Shown here one piece after another: positions 35,325 to 44,697 of a stretch of DNA of 64,000 bases (position 1 is the stretch's first letter; each line of letters begins with the position of its first letter). The stretch is taken from the NCBI RefSeq assembly GCF_001050345.1, contig NZ_LFMW01000003.1:1-64000 (forward strand). The letters are read 5' to 3'. The DNA is from Pseudomonas fildesensis (GTDB lineage: Bacteria; Pseudomonadota; Gammaproteobacteria; Pseudomonadales; Pseudomonadaceae). Both the position numbers and the translations under genes were made by a program. The notes under the pieces were generated by a model. That model saw only the letters and a program-made list of their open reading frames with translations, was not told the origin of the DNA and ran no database searches.

Positions 35325-35960
35325 TTACTTGGCTGCGCGCTCTTTGGCGATCAGCTGGTCGGCGACATTTAGGGTTTGTTCAGGACCACCGGTGGTGCCC
35401 AGGTCAAAACGGTATTTACCATTGACGATCAGGGTTGGCACGCCTTGCACGCCATACTTCTGCGCGAGTTCCTTGGCTTGCTTGATCTGGCCCTGGATGG
35501 CGAAGGAGTTGAAGGTGGCCAGGAACTTGTCCTTGTCGACACCCTGGGTAGCGACGAATTCTGCCATTTCGTCTGGCTTGGTCAGACGCTTGCCTTCTTT
35601 CTGAATCGCGTTGAACACGGCGTTGTGCACCTTGTGCTCCACACCCATGGCTTCCAGGGTCAGGAACAGTTGGCCGTGGGCATCCCACGGGCCGCCGAAC
35701 ATGGCCGGGATACGCTTGAAGTTCACGTCGGAAGGCAGCTTCTCAGCCCATGGATTGATGGTCGGTTCAAAGGCGTAGCAATGCGGGCAGCCGTACCAGA
35801 ACAGCTCCACCACCTCGATCTTGCCCGGTACCGACACAGGTACAGGGTTAGCCAATTCAACGTAGGTTTTTCCGGCTTCAAGCGGCACATCGGCAGCTTG
35901 TGCGGTCATGCCGAAGAGGCTGGCAGTGACGAGAGCGGCGCTGAGGATCAGATTACGCAT
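35325..35960 (-). CDS. dsbA: Thiol:disulfide interchange protein DsbA
   Basis: Periplasmic oxidase of 211 residues with a signal peptide ending TAQA (about 22) and a thioredoxin-like active site CPHC (58-61). The cis-proline segment GVQGVPTLIVNGKYRF is present. It introduces disulfides into exported proteins. It probably forms a transcription unit with the EEP and cyclase genes downstream. Confidence 0.95.
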   Translation of the reverse strand: MRNLILSAALVTASLFGMTAQAADVPLEAGKTYVELANPVPVSVPGKIEVVELFWYGCPHCYAFEPTINPWAEKLPSDVNFKRIPAMFGGPWDAHGQLFLTLEAMGVEHKVHNAVFNAIQKEGKRLTKPDEMAEFVATQGVDKDKFLATFNSFAIQGQIKQAKELAQKYGVQGVPTLIVNGKYRFDLGTTGGPEQTLNVADQLIAKERAAK

Positions 35961-36054
35961 GCTTTACTCCTGGACAAATAAAGTCGCCTCACGCGACCTT
36001 TGTTGTGACAGGTCTACGCGGGCATGAGTTCGTTAGTGTAACGGCACCGGCCAC

Positions 36055-36083
36055 AAAAAAGGGCGGCCCGGGCCACCCTTTTT
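36055..36083. terminator. Bidirectional terminator after the cytochrome c4 gene
   Basis: A GGGCGGCC/GGCCACCC stem flanked by A6 and T5 runs lies 47 bp past the cytochrome c4 stop (minus strand), giving a U-tract in both directions. Confidence 0.85.
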
Positions 36084-36129
36084 ATGCTTGCATCGACGGA
36101 TTAATCGAGCGTTAACGTAGCCAGAACAC

Positions 36130-36741
36130 TTAATGCAGGCCTTGAATGTAGCTGGAGATGGCGGCGATGTCTTCGTCGCTCAGCTTACGGGCAATCGTAC
36201 GCATGGTCATCGCATCACCATCGTTGGCTCGACCCGCTTCTTCCTTGCGGAAATCGGTCAACTGCTTGGCGATGTATTGAGCGTGCTGTCCACTCAGGTG
36301 CGGAAAGCCCGCGGCGGCAATACCAGCGCCATTCGGCGAGTGACAGCCGATGCAGGCGGGCAGGCCCTTATCCAGGTCACCACCACGGAATAATTTCTCT
36401 CCGCGCGCCACCAGTTTGGGGTCAGCAGCTCCCACACTGCCTTTCTGGCTGGCAAAATATGCCGCGATATCTGCCATGTCCTGATCGCTGGAGTTGGCCA
36501 GCAAACCGGTCATTTCCAGCACCGTTCGCTTGCCATCCTTGATGTCGTGCATCTGCTTGGTCAGGTAACGTTCACCCTGGCCGGCCAGTTTGGGGAAGTT
36601 CGGCGCCGGGCTATTGCCGTCCGGTCCATGGCAAGCACCACATACGGCGGCTTTCGCCTGGCCCGCTGTAGCGTCGCCTGCGGCATGGGCAACACCGGTG
36701 ATGCCCAAGGTCAACAGCAGACTCACGATCAGTTTGTTCAT
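36130..36741 (-). CDS. cc4: Dihaem cytochrome c4
   Basis: Periplasmic protein of 203 residues with a signal peptide (cleavage after AHA) and two CxxCH haem sites (C34-C37-H38 and C130-C133-H134) in two homologous halves. It passes electrons to terminal oxidases. It lies 36 bp after the cytochrome c5-type gene on the same strand. Confidence 0.94.
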   Translation of the reverse strand: MNKLIVSLLLTLGITGVAHAAGDATAGQAKAAVCGACHGPDGNSPAPNFPKLAGQGERYLTKQMHDIKDGKRTVLEMTGLLANSSDQDMADIAAYFASQKGSVGAADPKLVARGEKLFRGGDLDKGLPACIGCHSPNGAGIAAAGFPHLSGQHAQYIAKQLTDFRKEEAGRANDGDAMTMRTIARKLSDEDIAAISSYIQGLH

Positions 36742-36777
36742 CAGCTAATCCAACTACGGCTAAGGGTTTAAGAGTTA

Positions 36778-37077
36778 TCAACCGGGTTTACTCACCATCA
36801 AACGAATGATGGCCTGGTAATCCTCAGTACTGCAGTCCATGCACAAACCACGCGGCGGCATTGCCTTGAAACCCTGAGTCACGTGTTGCACCAGCGTGTC
36901 CATGCCCTGCGCCAGTCTGGGCGCCCAAGCTGCTTTATCACCCCGCTTCGGAGCGTTCGGCAGTTGGCCGGCATGGCAAGCCACGCAAACTCGGTTGTAC
37001 ACCGCTTCCGGATCCTGTGTAGCCTGAGCGCCGAAAAGCGGAATCAGGACACCGACAGCGAGCAACCATCTGGTCAT
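36778..37077 (-). CDS. Class I cytochrome c (c5 type)
   Basis: A 99-residue exported protein with one CVACH haem site (31-35), the axial Met in FKAMPPRG, and the extra GLCMDC cysteine pair typical of cytochrome c5. AAAGG lies seven bases before the ATG. It probably forms an operon with cytochrome c4 as electron carriers. Confidence 0.9.
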   Translation of the reverse strand: MTRWLLAVGVLIPLFGAQATQDPEAVYNRVCVACHAGQLPNAPKRGDKAAWAPRLAQGMDTLVQHVTQGFKAMPPRGLCMDCSTEDYQAIIRLMVSKPG

Positions 37078-37269
37078 ACATCGACCTTTTCAGGGTTTGA
37101 GAGCGTTTTGCGTTCTAATGCGCAATAAAGGTCTTTCGCTCCCGTGAACTTCATCCTTCGCTGGGACAAAGCACACACAAAATCTGCGGCATTATATACT
37201 GGCGCTACTGAAACGGAAACGACACCGCTTGCCGCACCCTTTTTCGGCACCGCCCACATCGGAAATCTC

Positions 37270-37911
37270 ATGCAACTCAAGAATCCCATCCTCGGTCTGT
37301 GCCAACAGTCCACCTTCATGCTCAGCGCCGCCAAAGTTGACCAATGCCCCGATGACGAAGGCTTTGAAGTCGCCTTTGCCGGTCGTTCCAACGCCGGTAA
37401 ATCCAGCGCGCTGAACACCCTGACCCATGCCAGCCTGGCGCGCACCTCGAAAACCCCGGGCCGCACGCAACTGCTCAATTTCTTCAAGCTAGACGATGAT
37501 CGGCGTCTGGTCGACCTTCCCGGCTACGGTTATGCAAAAGTACCTATCCCGTTGAAGCTGCACTGGCAGCGTCACCTTGAGGCTTACCTGGGTGGCCGGG
37601 AGAGTTTGAAGGGCTTGATTCTGATGATGGACATCCGTCATCCAATGACCGACTTCGACCTGCTGATGCTCGACTGGGCCGTCGCCAGCGGCATGCCGAT
37701 GCATATCCTGCTGACCAAGGCCGACAAGCTGACTTACGGCGCGGCCAAGAACACCCTGCTCAAAGTACAGGCTGAAATTCGTAAAGGCTGGGGCGACACG
37801 ATCACTATCCAGTTGTTCTCGGCGCCAAAACGCCTGGGCCTGGAAGACGCCTACACCGTTCTGGCGGGCTGGATGGAATTGGCGGACAAGGGCGCGGAAA
37901 TCGCGGAGTAA
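37270..37911 (+). CDS. engB: Ribosome biogenesis GTPase EngB (YihA/YsxC)
   Basis: Protein of 213 residues with GTPase motifs G1 GRSNAGKS, G3 DLPGYG and G4 TKAD. It assists large-subunit assembly. The frame is open to 37144, but the family start is MQLKNPIL at 37270. The divergent cytochrome gene and a promoter must share the intervening bases. It is convergent with ErsA and polA, the same layout as yihA-spf-polA in enterics. Confidence 0.95.
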   Translation: MQLKNPILGLCQQSTFMLSAAKVDQCPDDEGFEVAFAGRSNAGKSSALNTLTHASLARTSKTPGRTQLLNFFKLDDDRRLVDLPGYGYAKVPIPLKLHWQRHLEAYLGGRESLKGLILMMDIRHPMTDFDLLMLDWAVASGMPMHILLTKADKLTYGAAKNTLLKVQAEIRKGWGDTITIQLFSAPKRLGLEDAYTVLAGWMELADKGAEIAE

Positions 37912-37922
37912 CTTTCCTGCGG

Positions 37923-38054
37923 GCAAAAAAAACCCCGGACTTCGTATGGGGAGGGGAAGTTCGGGGTTCAAGTTCCGGACCGCTAGGGCGGGGTCCAGAT
38001 ATCTGCCAACACTTAACACAACATAGGAGCATTGAAGGGCTTCACCACCCATTC
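37923..38054 (-). ncRNA. ersA: ErsA small RNA
   Basis: Lies between engB and polA, the known locus of ErsA in Pseudomonas (Spot 42 position in E. coli). On the minus strand an AlgU-type promoter, GAACTT (38083-38088) and TCAGA (38061-38065) with a 17-bp spacer, would start transcription near 38054. A strong terminator ends it: a 13-bp stem (AACCCCGGACTTC with GAAGTTCGGGGTT on the plus strand, 37931-37968) followed by eight U (37923-37930 region). The predicted length is about 132 nt, the length reported in P. aeruginosa. The terminator loop carries the C-rich CCCCTCCCC seed. Known targets there include algC. Confidence 0.85.
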
Positions 38055-38060
38055 AGTAAC

Positions 38061-38088
38061 TCTGAGTAGCATTTCATGAGTTAAGTTC
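38061..38088 (-). promoter_or_regulatory. AlgU (sigma-22)-type promoter of ErsA
   Basis: GAACTT-N17-TCAGA on the minus strand matches the AlgU/RpoE consensus (GAACTT-N16/17-TCTGA) with one mismatch in the -10. It places ErsA under envelope-stress control. Confidence 0.75.
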
Positions 38089-38146
38089 CGGCAGGGTCAA
38101 AAAACGATTGGAAATAACTGACGACAACTTCTGATCTAAAGCGCTC

Positions 38147-38169
38147 TGCCACCACGCAAGGTGGTGGCA
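38147..38169 (-). terminator. Hairpin just after polA
   Basis: TGCCACCAC-GCAAG-GTGGTGGCA, a 9-bp stem with a 5-base loop, lies 11 bp past the polA stop. There is only a weak T-tract, so it may act as a 3' stabiliser or weak terminator separating polA from ErsA. Confidence 0.5.
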
Positions 38170-38179
38170 AACCCCGGAA

Positions 38180-40951
38180 TCAGTGCGCTTCGTCCCAGTT
38201 ATCGCCCACGCCCACTTCCACCAGCAACGGCACATCCAGCGTCACCGCCTGGCTCATGTGCTGGCGAATTTCGTCACGCACCTTGTCCACCAGGTCTTCG
38301 CGAACCTCCAGCACCAATTCATCGTGAACCTGCAGGATGACTTTGGCGTCCAGCCCCGACTCGGCCAGCCAGTTATCCACCGCCACCATAGCTTTCTTGA
38401 TGATATCGGCCGCCGTGCCTTGCATGGGCGCGTTGATCGCCGTGCGCTCGGCGCCTTTGCGAAGCGCCGGGTTTTTCGCGTTGATCTCCGGCAGGTACAA
38501 GCGACGACCGAAGATGGTCTCGACATAACCCTGCTCGGCCGCCTGGGCGCGGGTACGTTCCATGTACGCCAGCACGCCGGGGTAGCGGGCGAAATAACGG
38601 TCGATATATGCCTGGGACTGCTTGCGGTCGACACCGATCTGCTTGGCCAAGCCAAACGCGCTCATGCCGTAGATCAGGCCGAAGTTGATCGCCTTGGCGC
38701 TGCGGCGCTGGTCGGTGGTGACCGCGCCAAGCTCTACGCCGAAGACTTCGGCAGCGGTGGCCTTGTGCACGTCCAGGTCATTGCGGAAAGCGTGTAACAG
38801 ACCTTCGTCCTTGGCCAGGTGAGCCATGATCCGCAACTCGATCTGCGAGTAGTCCGCCGCCAGCAGCTTGTAGCCTTTTGGCGCGACGAACGCCTGACGA
38901 ATCCGCCGGCCTTCGGCGGTACGAATCGGGATGTTCTGCAGGTTCGGATCACTGGACGACAAACGCCCGGTGGCCGCCACCGCTTGATGATACGAGGTAT
39001 GAATACGTCCGGTGCGCGGGTTGATCTGCTCAGGCAAGCGGTCGGTGTAGGTGCTTTTCAGCTTGCTCATCGAGCGGTACTGCATCAGCACTTTGGGCAG
39101 CAGGTAGTCCTGCTCGGCCAATTCAGCGAGTACTGCTTCGGCGGTCGATGCCTGACCCTTGGCGGTCTTGCTCAGCACCGGATAACCGAGTTTCTCGTAA
39201 AGAATCGCGCCCAACTGCTTGGGCGACCCCAGGTTGAACTCTTCACCCGCAATGGCGAAGGCCTCACGCTCCAGCGCGACCATCTTGTCGCCCAGTTCGA
39301 CGCTCTGCACACCAAGCAGTTTGGCATCCACCAGCGCGCCCTGGCGCTCGATACGCGCCAGTACCGGCACCAGCGGCATTTCGATATCGGTCAGCACGCT
39401 GGCCAGGCTCGGGATGGCTGCGAGCTTTTCATGCAGGGTCTGATGCAGACGCAGGGTCACGTCGGCATCTTCGGCGGCATACGGGCCGGCCTGTTCCAGG
39501 GAGATCTGATCAAAAGTCAGCTGTTTGGCGCCTTTGCCTGCAATATCCTGGAAGCTGACAGTGCTGTGGCCCAGGTACTTCAGCGCCAGGCTGTCCATGT
39601 CATGGCGCGTTGCAGTGGAGTCGAGGACGTAGGACTCAAGCATGGTGTCGTAGGCAATGCCCTGCACGGTAATCCCACAATTCTGGTCACCACCGATGGC
39701 GCAGTTGGCCAGGATATTCATGTCAAACTTGGCGTGCTGGCCAACCTTGAGCTTGCTCGGGTCTTCGAGGATGGGCTTGAGCGCACGCAACACGGTGTCA
39801 CGGTCCAGTTGCTCCGGTACACCCATGTAGGAATGGGTCAGCGGGATGTAGGCCGCTTCATAAGCCTCGACCGCGAACGACAAACCGACCAACTGCGCTT
39901 GCTGGGCATCGATACCGGTGGTCTCGGTGTCGAAGGCAAACAGCTTGGCGTCACTGAGCTTTTTCAGCCAGACGTCAAAACGCGCCTGGTCGAGAATGGT
40001 TTCGTACTTGAGCTCGGTATCCACAGCCGGCGCTTCCTCAACCGGTGCAACGACCTCCTGCCCGGCGCGCTTGGCATCGCGCTGAACTTCGTCAAACCAG
40101 CTTCTGAACTCCAGGAGGGTATACAGCTCCAGCAGTTTTTCGCGATCGGGCTCAATCAGGTGCAAATCATCCAGGCCCACTTCCAGCGGCACGTCGATTT
40201 TGATCGTCGCCAGTTGGTAGGACAGGAACGCCATCTCCTTGTGCTCCTCCAGCTTGGCTGGCAGCGTCTTGGCCCCGCGAATAGGCAGGGTCGGCACAAT
40301 GTCCAACTGCTCGTACAGCTCTTTCAGCCCGCCATTCACACCCACCAGCAAGCCGGAAGCCGTCTTCGGGCCAATGCCCGGAACGCCTGGGATGTTGTCG
40401 GACGAATCCCCCATCAGCGCCAGATAGTCGATGATCTGCTCGGGAGCGACGCCAAATTTCTCCTTTACGCCCTCCACGTCCATGGCGCTACCGGTCATGG
40501 TATTGACCAAGGTAATGTGCCCGTCCACCAACTGAGCCATATCCTTGTCGCCGGTGGAGATCACCACCGGGCGATCAGCGGCCGCGCTGCTGCGGGCCAG
40601 GGTGCCGATCACGTCATCGGCCTCGACGCCTTCGACGCACAGCAGCGGGAAGCCCAGGGCGATCACGCTCTGGTGCAACGGCTCGATCTGCACGCGCATG
40701 TCATCGGGCATGCTGGGGCGGTTGGCCTTGTATTCGGCGTACATGTCATCGCGAAAGGTCCCACCCTTGGCGTCGAACACAACCGCGAACGGGCTGTCCG
40801 GGTACTGCTTGCGCAGGCTTTTGAGCATGTTCAACACGCCCTTGACCGCACCGGTCGGCAGGCCTTTGGAGGTGGTCAGCGGTGGCAGTGCGTGGAAGGC
40901 GCGGTACAGATATGAAGAACCGTCCACCAGGACGAGGGGGGCTTGGCTCAT
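38180..40951 (-). CDS. polA: DNA polymerase I
   Basis: Protein of 923 residues with all three domains: 5'-nuclease (about 1-290; DDVIGTLA, GDSSDNIPGVPGIG), 3'-5' exonuclease with DTETTGID, HAKFDMNIL and YAAEDADVTLRL (DEDD residues present, so proofreading should work), and the polymerase (DYSQIELRIMAHLA, VHDELVLEV). The ATG at 40951 (MSQAPLVLVDGSSYLYRAF) is the family start; a TTG four codons upstream has its Shine-Dalgarno too close. Confidence 0.97.
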   Translation of the reverse strand: MSQAPLVLVDGSSYLYRAFHALPPLTTSKGLPTGAVKGVLNMLKSLRKQYPDSPFAVVFDAKGGTFRDDMYAEYKANRPSMPDDMRVQIEPLHQSVIALGFPLLCVEGVEADDVIGTLARSSAAADRPVVISTGDKDMAQLVDGHITLVNTMTGSAMDVEGVKEKFGVAPEQIIDYLALMGDSSDNIPGVPGIGPKTASGLLVGVNGGLKELYEQLDIVPTLPIRGAKTLPAKLEEHKEMAFLSYQLATIKIDVPLEVGLDDLHLIEPDREKLLELYTLLEFRSWFDEVQRDAKRAGQEVVAPVEEAPAVDTELKYETILDQARFDVWLKKLSDAKLFAFDTETTGIDAQQAQLVGLSFAVEAYEAAYIPLTHSYMGVPEQLDRDTVLRALKPILEDPSKLKVGQHAKFDMNILANCAIGGDQNCGITVQGIAYDTMLESYVLDSTATRHDMDSLALKYLGHSTVSFQDIAGKGAKQLTFDQISLEQAGPYAAEDADVTLRLHQTLHEKLAAIPSLASVLTDIEMPLVPVLARIERQGALVDAKLLGVQSVELGDKMVALEREAFAIAGEEFNLGSPKQLGAILYEKLGYPVLSKTAKGQASTAEAVLAELAEQDYLLPKVLMQYRSMSKLKSTYTDRLPEQINPRTGRIHTSYHQAVAATGRLSSSDPNLQNIPIRTAEGRRIRQAFVAPKGYKLLAADYSQIELRIMAHLAKDEGLLHAFRNDLDVHKATAAEVFGVELGAVTTDQRRSAKAINFGLIYGMSAFGLAKQIGVDRKQSQAYIDRYFARYPGVLAYMERTRAQAAEQGYVETIFGRRLYLPEINAKNPALRKGAERTAINAPMQGTAADIIKKAMVAVDNWLAESGLDAKVILQVHDELVLEVREDLVDKVRDEIRQHMSQAVTLDVPLLVEVGVGDNWDEAH

Positions 40952-41025
40952 GAGCAGGATCAACCTTTTCGGCGGGTCAGGCGCTAGAATAGCCGGACCA
41001 ATGACAACAAAGGGACAAGGTTATC

Positions 41026-41316
41026 ATGCGTACATTCAATCGCCTGCTGTTCACTGGCTTGATTGCACTCGCTCCGATGGCTGCCATGGCGGCAGACGGC
41101 GCCCCGTCGGCAGACCCGGAAGTCACCATTCGCACGGAAGGCGACCGCACCATTCAGGAGTACCGCCAAAACGGTTTCCTGTACGCAATCAAGGTCACCG
41201 TGAAAGGTGCCCCACCGTATTTCCTGGTGCGCGCGGACGGAACCGATGCGAACTTCATCCGCTCTGACCAGCCGGATATGCTGATCCCGTCATGGAAGAT
41301 CTTCGAATGGAAATGA
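41026..41316 (+). CDS. DUF2782 small exported protein
   Basis: A 96-residue protein with signal peptide (cleavage after AMA, about 22) and the DUF2782 core EYRQNGFLYAIKVTVKGAPP, ending PSWKIFEW. CAAGG lies before the ATG. It is divergent from polA and 54 bp before thrB. Function unknown. Confidence 0.9.
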   Translation: MRTFNRLLFTGLIALAPMAAMAADGAPSADPEVTIRTEGDRTIQEYRQNGFLYAIKVTVKGAPPYFLVRADGTDANFIRSDQPDMLIPSWKIFEWK

Positions 41317-41370
41317 TTTCTTAACTTTAATCGGCGCTGCTCCCGCAGCGCCCGTAACGGCAGTTTACCC

Positions 41371-42324
41371 ATGTCTGTGTTCACCCCCCTGGCTCGGCCC
41401 GAGCTGGAAACCTTTCTCGCCCCGTACGGGCTCGGCCGCCTGCTTGACTTCCAGGGGATTGCCGCTGGTAGCGAAAACACTAATTTCTTCATCAGCCTGG
41501 AACAGGGCGAGTTCGTCCTGACCCTGGTCGAGCGCGGTCCTGTGGCAGAAATGCCGTTCTTCATCGAACTGCTCGACGTGCTCCACGATGCCGACCTCCC
41601 GGTGCCTTACGCATTGCGCACCACCGATGGCGTGGCCTTGCGCGAACTGGCAGGCAAACCGGCGCTGCTGCAACCGCGTCTCGCGGGCAAGCACATCAAG
41701 GACGCCAACGCCCAGCACTGCGCCCAGGTCGGCGACTTGCTGGGGCATCTGCACCTCGCAACCCAGGGCGACAAGGTGCTGGAGCGCAAGACAGATCGCG
41801 GACTGGACTGGATGCTCAGCGAAGGCAAGCAGCTGATTTCGCACCTGAACCCAGCGCAACAGCGCCTGCTGCAAGACGCATTGGATGAGATCGAGACTCT
41901 TAAGGAACAGATCCTCGCCCTGCCTCGCGCAAACGTGCATGCCGACCTGTTTCGCGACAACGCGATGTTCGAAGGCACACATCTCACAGGCCTTATCGAC
42001 TTCTACAACGCCTGCTCGGGCCCGATGCTGTACGACGTGGCGATAGCCCTGAATGACTGGTGTTCGGACGCTGACGGCATCATTAATGGGCAGCGCGCTC
42101 GTGCACTGCTGGGGGCTTACGCAGGGCTGCGGCCGTTCACCGCCAAGGAAGCGGAACTGTGGCCGACAATGTTGCGGGTAGCGTGCGTGCGGTTCTGGCT
42201 GTCACGCCTGATCGCCGCCGAGTCGTTTGCCGGCCAGGATGTGTTGATCCATGACCCGGCGGAGTTCGAGCACCGGCTGGCGCAACGTCAGCAGGTCATT
42301 GTCCAACTGCCGTTCGCCCTGTAA
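41371..42324 (+). CDS. thrB: Homoserine kinase (ThrB2, aminoglycoside-kinase fold)
   Basis: Protein of 317 residues of the Pseudomonas-type homoserine kinase, which has the choline/aminoglycoside kinase fold rather than the GHMP fold of E. coli ThrB. The catalytic loop VHADLFRDN and following LIDFYNA are clear. It phosphorylates homoserine for threonine synthesis. No obvious Shine-Dalgarno precedes the ATG. Confidence 0.93.
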   Translation: MSVFTPLARPELETFLAPYGLGRLLDFQGIAAGSENTNFFISLEQGEFVLTLVERGPVAEMPFFIELLDVLHDADLPVPYALRTTDGVALRELAGKPALLQPRLAGKHIKDANAQHCAQVGDLLGHLHLATQGDKVLERKTDRGLDWMLSEGKQLISHLNPAQQRLLQDALDEIETLKEQILALPRANVHADLFRDNAMFEGTHLTGLIDFYNACSGPMLYDVAIALNDWCSDADGIINGQRARALLGAYAGLRPFTAKEAELWPTMLRVACVRFWLSRLIAAESFAGQDVLIHDPAEFEHRLAQRQQVIVQLPFAL

Positions 42325-42333
42325 CACCTTCTT

Positions 42334-42442
42334 CCTCTGTAGGAGCGAGCTTGCTCGCGAAGAACGTTAACGATGACGCAGTGCTATCGGATAGCCCGCG
42401 TCGCCTATGCGTTTTTCGCGAGCAAGCTCGCTCCTACAGAGG
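42334..42442. repeat. REPIN inverted repeat between thrB and znuA
   Basis: The arms are perfect inverted copies over 28 bases (starting CCTCTGTAGGAGCGAGCTTG, ending with its complement) and extend a further five with one mismatch; the loop is about 43 bases. It is the GAGCTTGCTCGCGA class of REP, between convergent genes. Confidence 0.9.
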
Positions 42443-42444
42443 GG

Positions 42445-43365
42445 TTATAGCGAATCCAGGCAACCCGCCAGATCATTCCCCAGCTTTTCCAGCACCTGCT
42501 CGTAACCCTGGGCCGTGGCCGGCGTGTAGCCGCCCAGTGCATCCAGCTCCGCAAGTTTCACCGGCAGGCCAGCCACCAGCGTCTCAGCCAAACGCGGGCG
42601 CAATGGCGGCTCGCTGAACACACAGGTCTTGCCGACCTCCTGCAAACGCGACCGCATCGCCGCCACATGCTGGGCGCCGGGCTGTACTTCGGCCGCCACG
42701 CTGAACACGCCGGTGTGCTTGAGGCCGTAGGCGTCTTCAAAGTAATCAAAGGCTTCGTGGAACACGAAGTAAGGCTTGTCGCCGATACTCGCCATGCGCT
42801 TTTTCAGGCGCGCATCCAGCGCATCGAGGCGCCCATCGAATGCCTTGACGTTGCTCTGATAACGCTCGGCATTGGCCGGGTCGGCAGTGCTCAGGTCCGC
42901 CGCCATGCGCGCCGCAATCACCCGCGCATTGACCGTCGACAACCACAAGTGCGCATCCACGCTGCCTGGGCGATGATCGTGATCATGTTCGTCGGCATCG
43001 TCGGCGTGAGAGTGACCATCTTCGGCGAAACGTCGCAACTTCATCCCCGGAAGATCCTGAACGGCCACCGTTGAAGCCGTACGACCTTTCAGCACACGAG
43101 GCAGGAAGGTCTCCATGTCTGGCCCGATCCAATACAACAGGTCCACCGACTGCACGCGCCGTACGTCGGATGGTCGCAACGCGTAGTTATGCGGCGATGC
43201 ACCGGGTGGCAACAACACCTCAGTAACGGCCACGCCGTCCTGCACAGCGGCAGCAATCAACTGCAGCGGCTTGATGCTGGTCAGCACCTTGACCTCGGCC
43301 TGAGCGGCGCCGGCCATGAACAAACTGGTGACAAATACGACAAAAACGGGAAAAAGTCGGGACAC
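42445..43365 (-). CDS. znuA: Zinc ABC transporter substrate-binding protein ZnuA
   Basis: Periplasmic zinc-binding protein of about 306 residues with a signal peptide (cleavage after AQA). The His/Asp-rich loop (EDGHSHADDADEHDHDHRPG) is the usual zinc-trapping segment, and ligand histidines are seen in GASPHNYAL and VDAHLWLS. GTG 43365 has a TGAGTGG a few bases upstream; GTG 43374 is an alternative start. Divergent from zur-znuCB with 67 bp between. Confidence 0.93.
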   Translation of the reverse strand: MSRLFPVFVVFVTSLFMAGAAQAEVKVLTSIKPLQLIAAAVQDGVAVTEVLLPPGASPHNYALRPSDVRRVQSVDLLYWIGPDMETFLPRVLKGRTASTVAVQDLPGMKLRRFAEDGHSHADDADEHDHDHRPGSVDAHLWLSTVNARVIAARMAADLSTADPANAERYQSNVKAFDGRLDALDARLKKRMASIGDKPYFVFHEAFDYFEDAYGLKHTGVFSVAAEVQPGAQHVAAMRSRLQEVGKTCVFSEPPLRPRLAETLVAGLPVKLAELDALGGYTPATAQGYEQVLEKLGNDLAGCLDSL

Positions 43366-43392
43366 GATGACCACTCAATGACGTAGGAACGG

Positions 43393-43405
43393 GTAACATA
43401 ATAAC
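43393..43405. promoter_or_regulatory. Candidate Zur box
   Basis: GTAACATAATAAC in the short znuA-zur intergenic region resembles half to two-thirds of the gammaproteobacterial Zur operator (GTTATA-type dyad with TATAAC). Its symmetry is imperfect. Its position between two divergent zinc-regulated units supports it. Confidence 0.5.
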
Positions 43406-43432
43406 GTCTCTCACAAAAGTCTGTCGCCGCTC

Positions 43433-43915
43433 ATGCCTATAACACCGCTTGCCAGCCGTCCCCACGACCACTCTCACTGCGTGCATACCGCACTGTCGGA
43501 GGCCGATACCCTGTGCGCACGCCAAGGCCTGCGCCTGACCGCTTTGCGTCGGCGGGTTCTGGAATTGGTCTGGCAGAGCCACAAGCCGTTGGGCGCCTAC
43601 GACATTCTTGGCGTGCTCAGCGAGCAGGATGGCCGCCGCGCAGCACCGCCCACCGTTTACCGCGCACTGGACTTCCTGCTGGAAAACGGCCTGGTGCACC
43701 GCATCGCCTCGCTCAACGCCTTCGTGGGTTGCAACCACCCGGAACACGCGCACCAGGGCCAGTTCCTGATCTGCCGCGAGTGCCACGCCGCCATCGAGCT
43801 TGAACAAAAAAGCATCAGCGACGCCATCATCAAGAGCTCCGCCGACGTCGGCTTCAAGGTCGAAGGACAAACCGTCGAAGTGGTCGGTCTCTGCTCCGGT
43901 TGCCAGGGGGCTTGA
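43433..43915 (+). CDS. zur: Zinc uptake regulator Zur (Fur family)
   Basis: Protein of 160 residues: winged helix ([26 protein letters not shown]) and a metal-binding dimerisation domain with two CxxC pairs (CREC, CSGC) for structural zinc and His-rich loops (NHPEHAHQ). It represses zinc uptake when zinc is plentiful. It is the first gene of zur-znuC-znuB; its stop overlaps the znuC start by one base (TGATG). Confidence 0.94.
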   Translation: MPITPLASRPHDHSHCVHTALSEADTLCARQGLRLTALRRRVLELVWQSHKPLGAYDILGVLSEQDGRRAAPPTVYRALDFLLENGLVHRIASLNAFVGCNHPEHAHQGQFLICRECHAAIELEQKSISDAIIKSSADVGFKVEGQTVEVVGLCSGCQGA

Positions 43916-44697
43916 TGAGCAACGCGTTAATCCGCCTGGAGCAGGTCGGGGTCACGTTCGCCGGGCAAAACGTGCTGGACAATATTGCGCTGAGCGTCGA
44001 GCCGGGGCAGATCGTCACGTTGATCGGCCCGAATGGCGCCGGCAAGACCACCCTCGTGCGCGCCGTGCTCGGCCTGCTCAAGCCCGACACCGGCAGCGTG
44101 TGGCGCAAGCCCAAGCTGCGCGTCGGCTATATGCCGCAGAAGCTGTACGTTGATCCGACCCTGCCCCTGTCAGTACTGCGCTTCCTGCGACTGGTACCGG
44201 GAGTAGACCGTGTACGCGCACAGGCCGCGCTCAAGGAAGTCGGCGCCGAACAGGTGATCGACAGCCCGGTGCAAAGCATCTCCGGCGGCGAAATGCAGCG
44301 CGTACTCCTGGCCCGCGCCCTGTTGCGCGAGCCTGAGTTGCTGGTACTGGACGAACCCGTGCAGGGCGTCGACGTCGCCGGCCAGGCCGAGCTGTACAGC
44401 CTGATCACCCGCCTGCGCGACCGCCATGGCTGCGGCGTGCTGATGGTCTCCCACGACTTGCACCTGGTGATGAGCACCACCGACCAGGTGGTGTGCCTCA
44501 ACCGTCACGTGTGCTGCTCCGGCCACCCGGAACAGGTCAGCGGCGACCCCGCGTTCGTCGAATTGTTCGGCAAGAACGCGCAGAGCCTGGCGATCTACCA
44601 CCACCATCACGACCACGCCCATGACCTGCATGGCGCCGTCGTCGACGACCCCGCAACACCCACTCACGTTCATGGAGATAGCTGCAAGCATGGCTGA
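43915..44697 (+). CDS. znuC: Zinc ABC transporter ATP-binding protein ZnuC
   Basis: ATPase of 260 residues with [27 protein letters not shown] and VSHD motifs. The C-terminal 35 residues are His-rich ([13 protein letters not shown]), typical of ZnuC. CAGGGGG before the ATG at 43915 supports the start. Confidence 0.94.
   Translation: MSNALIRLEQVGVTFAGQNVLDNIALSVEPGQIVTLIGPNGAGKTTLVRAVLGLLKPDTGSVWRKPKLRVGYMPQKLYVDPTLPLSVLRFLRLVPGVDRVRAQAALKEVGAEQVIDSPVQSISGGEMQRVLLARALLREPELLVLDEPVQGVDVAGQAELYSLITRLRDRHGCGVLMVSHDLHLVMSTTDQVVCLNRHVCCSGHPEQVSGDPAFVELFGKNAQSLAIYHHHHDHAHDLHGAVVDDPATPTHVHGDSCKHG

Noticed and set aside
37144..37269. N-terminal extension of EngB
   Set aside because: The frame is open, but the family start is at 37270 and the upstream part must hold the promoter and divergent cytochrome control region.
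38819..40915. 698-codon plus-strand frame opposite polA
   Set aside because: polA is certain; the antisense frame has low-complexity shadow composition and no start signal.
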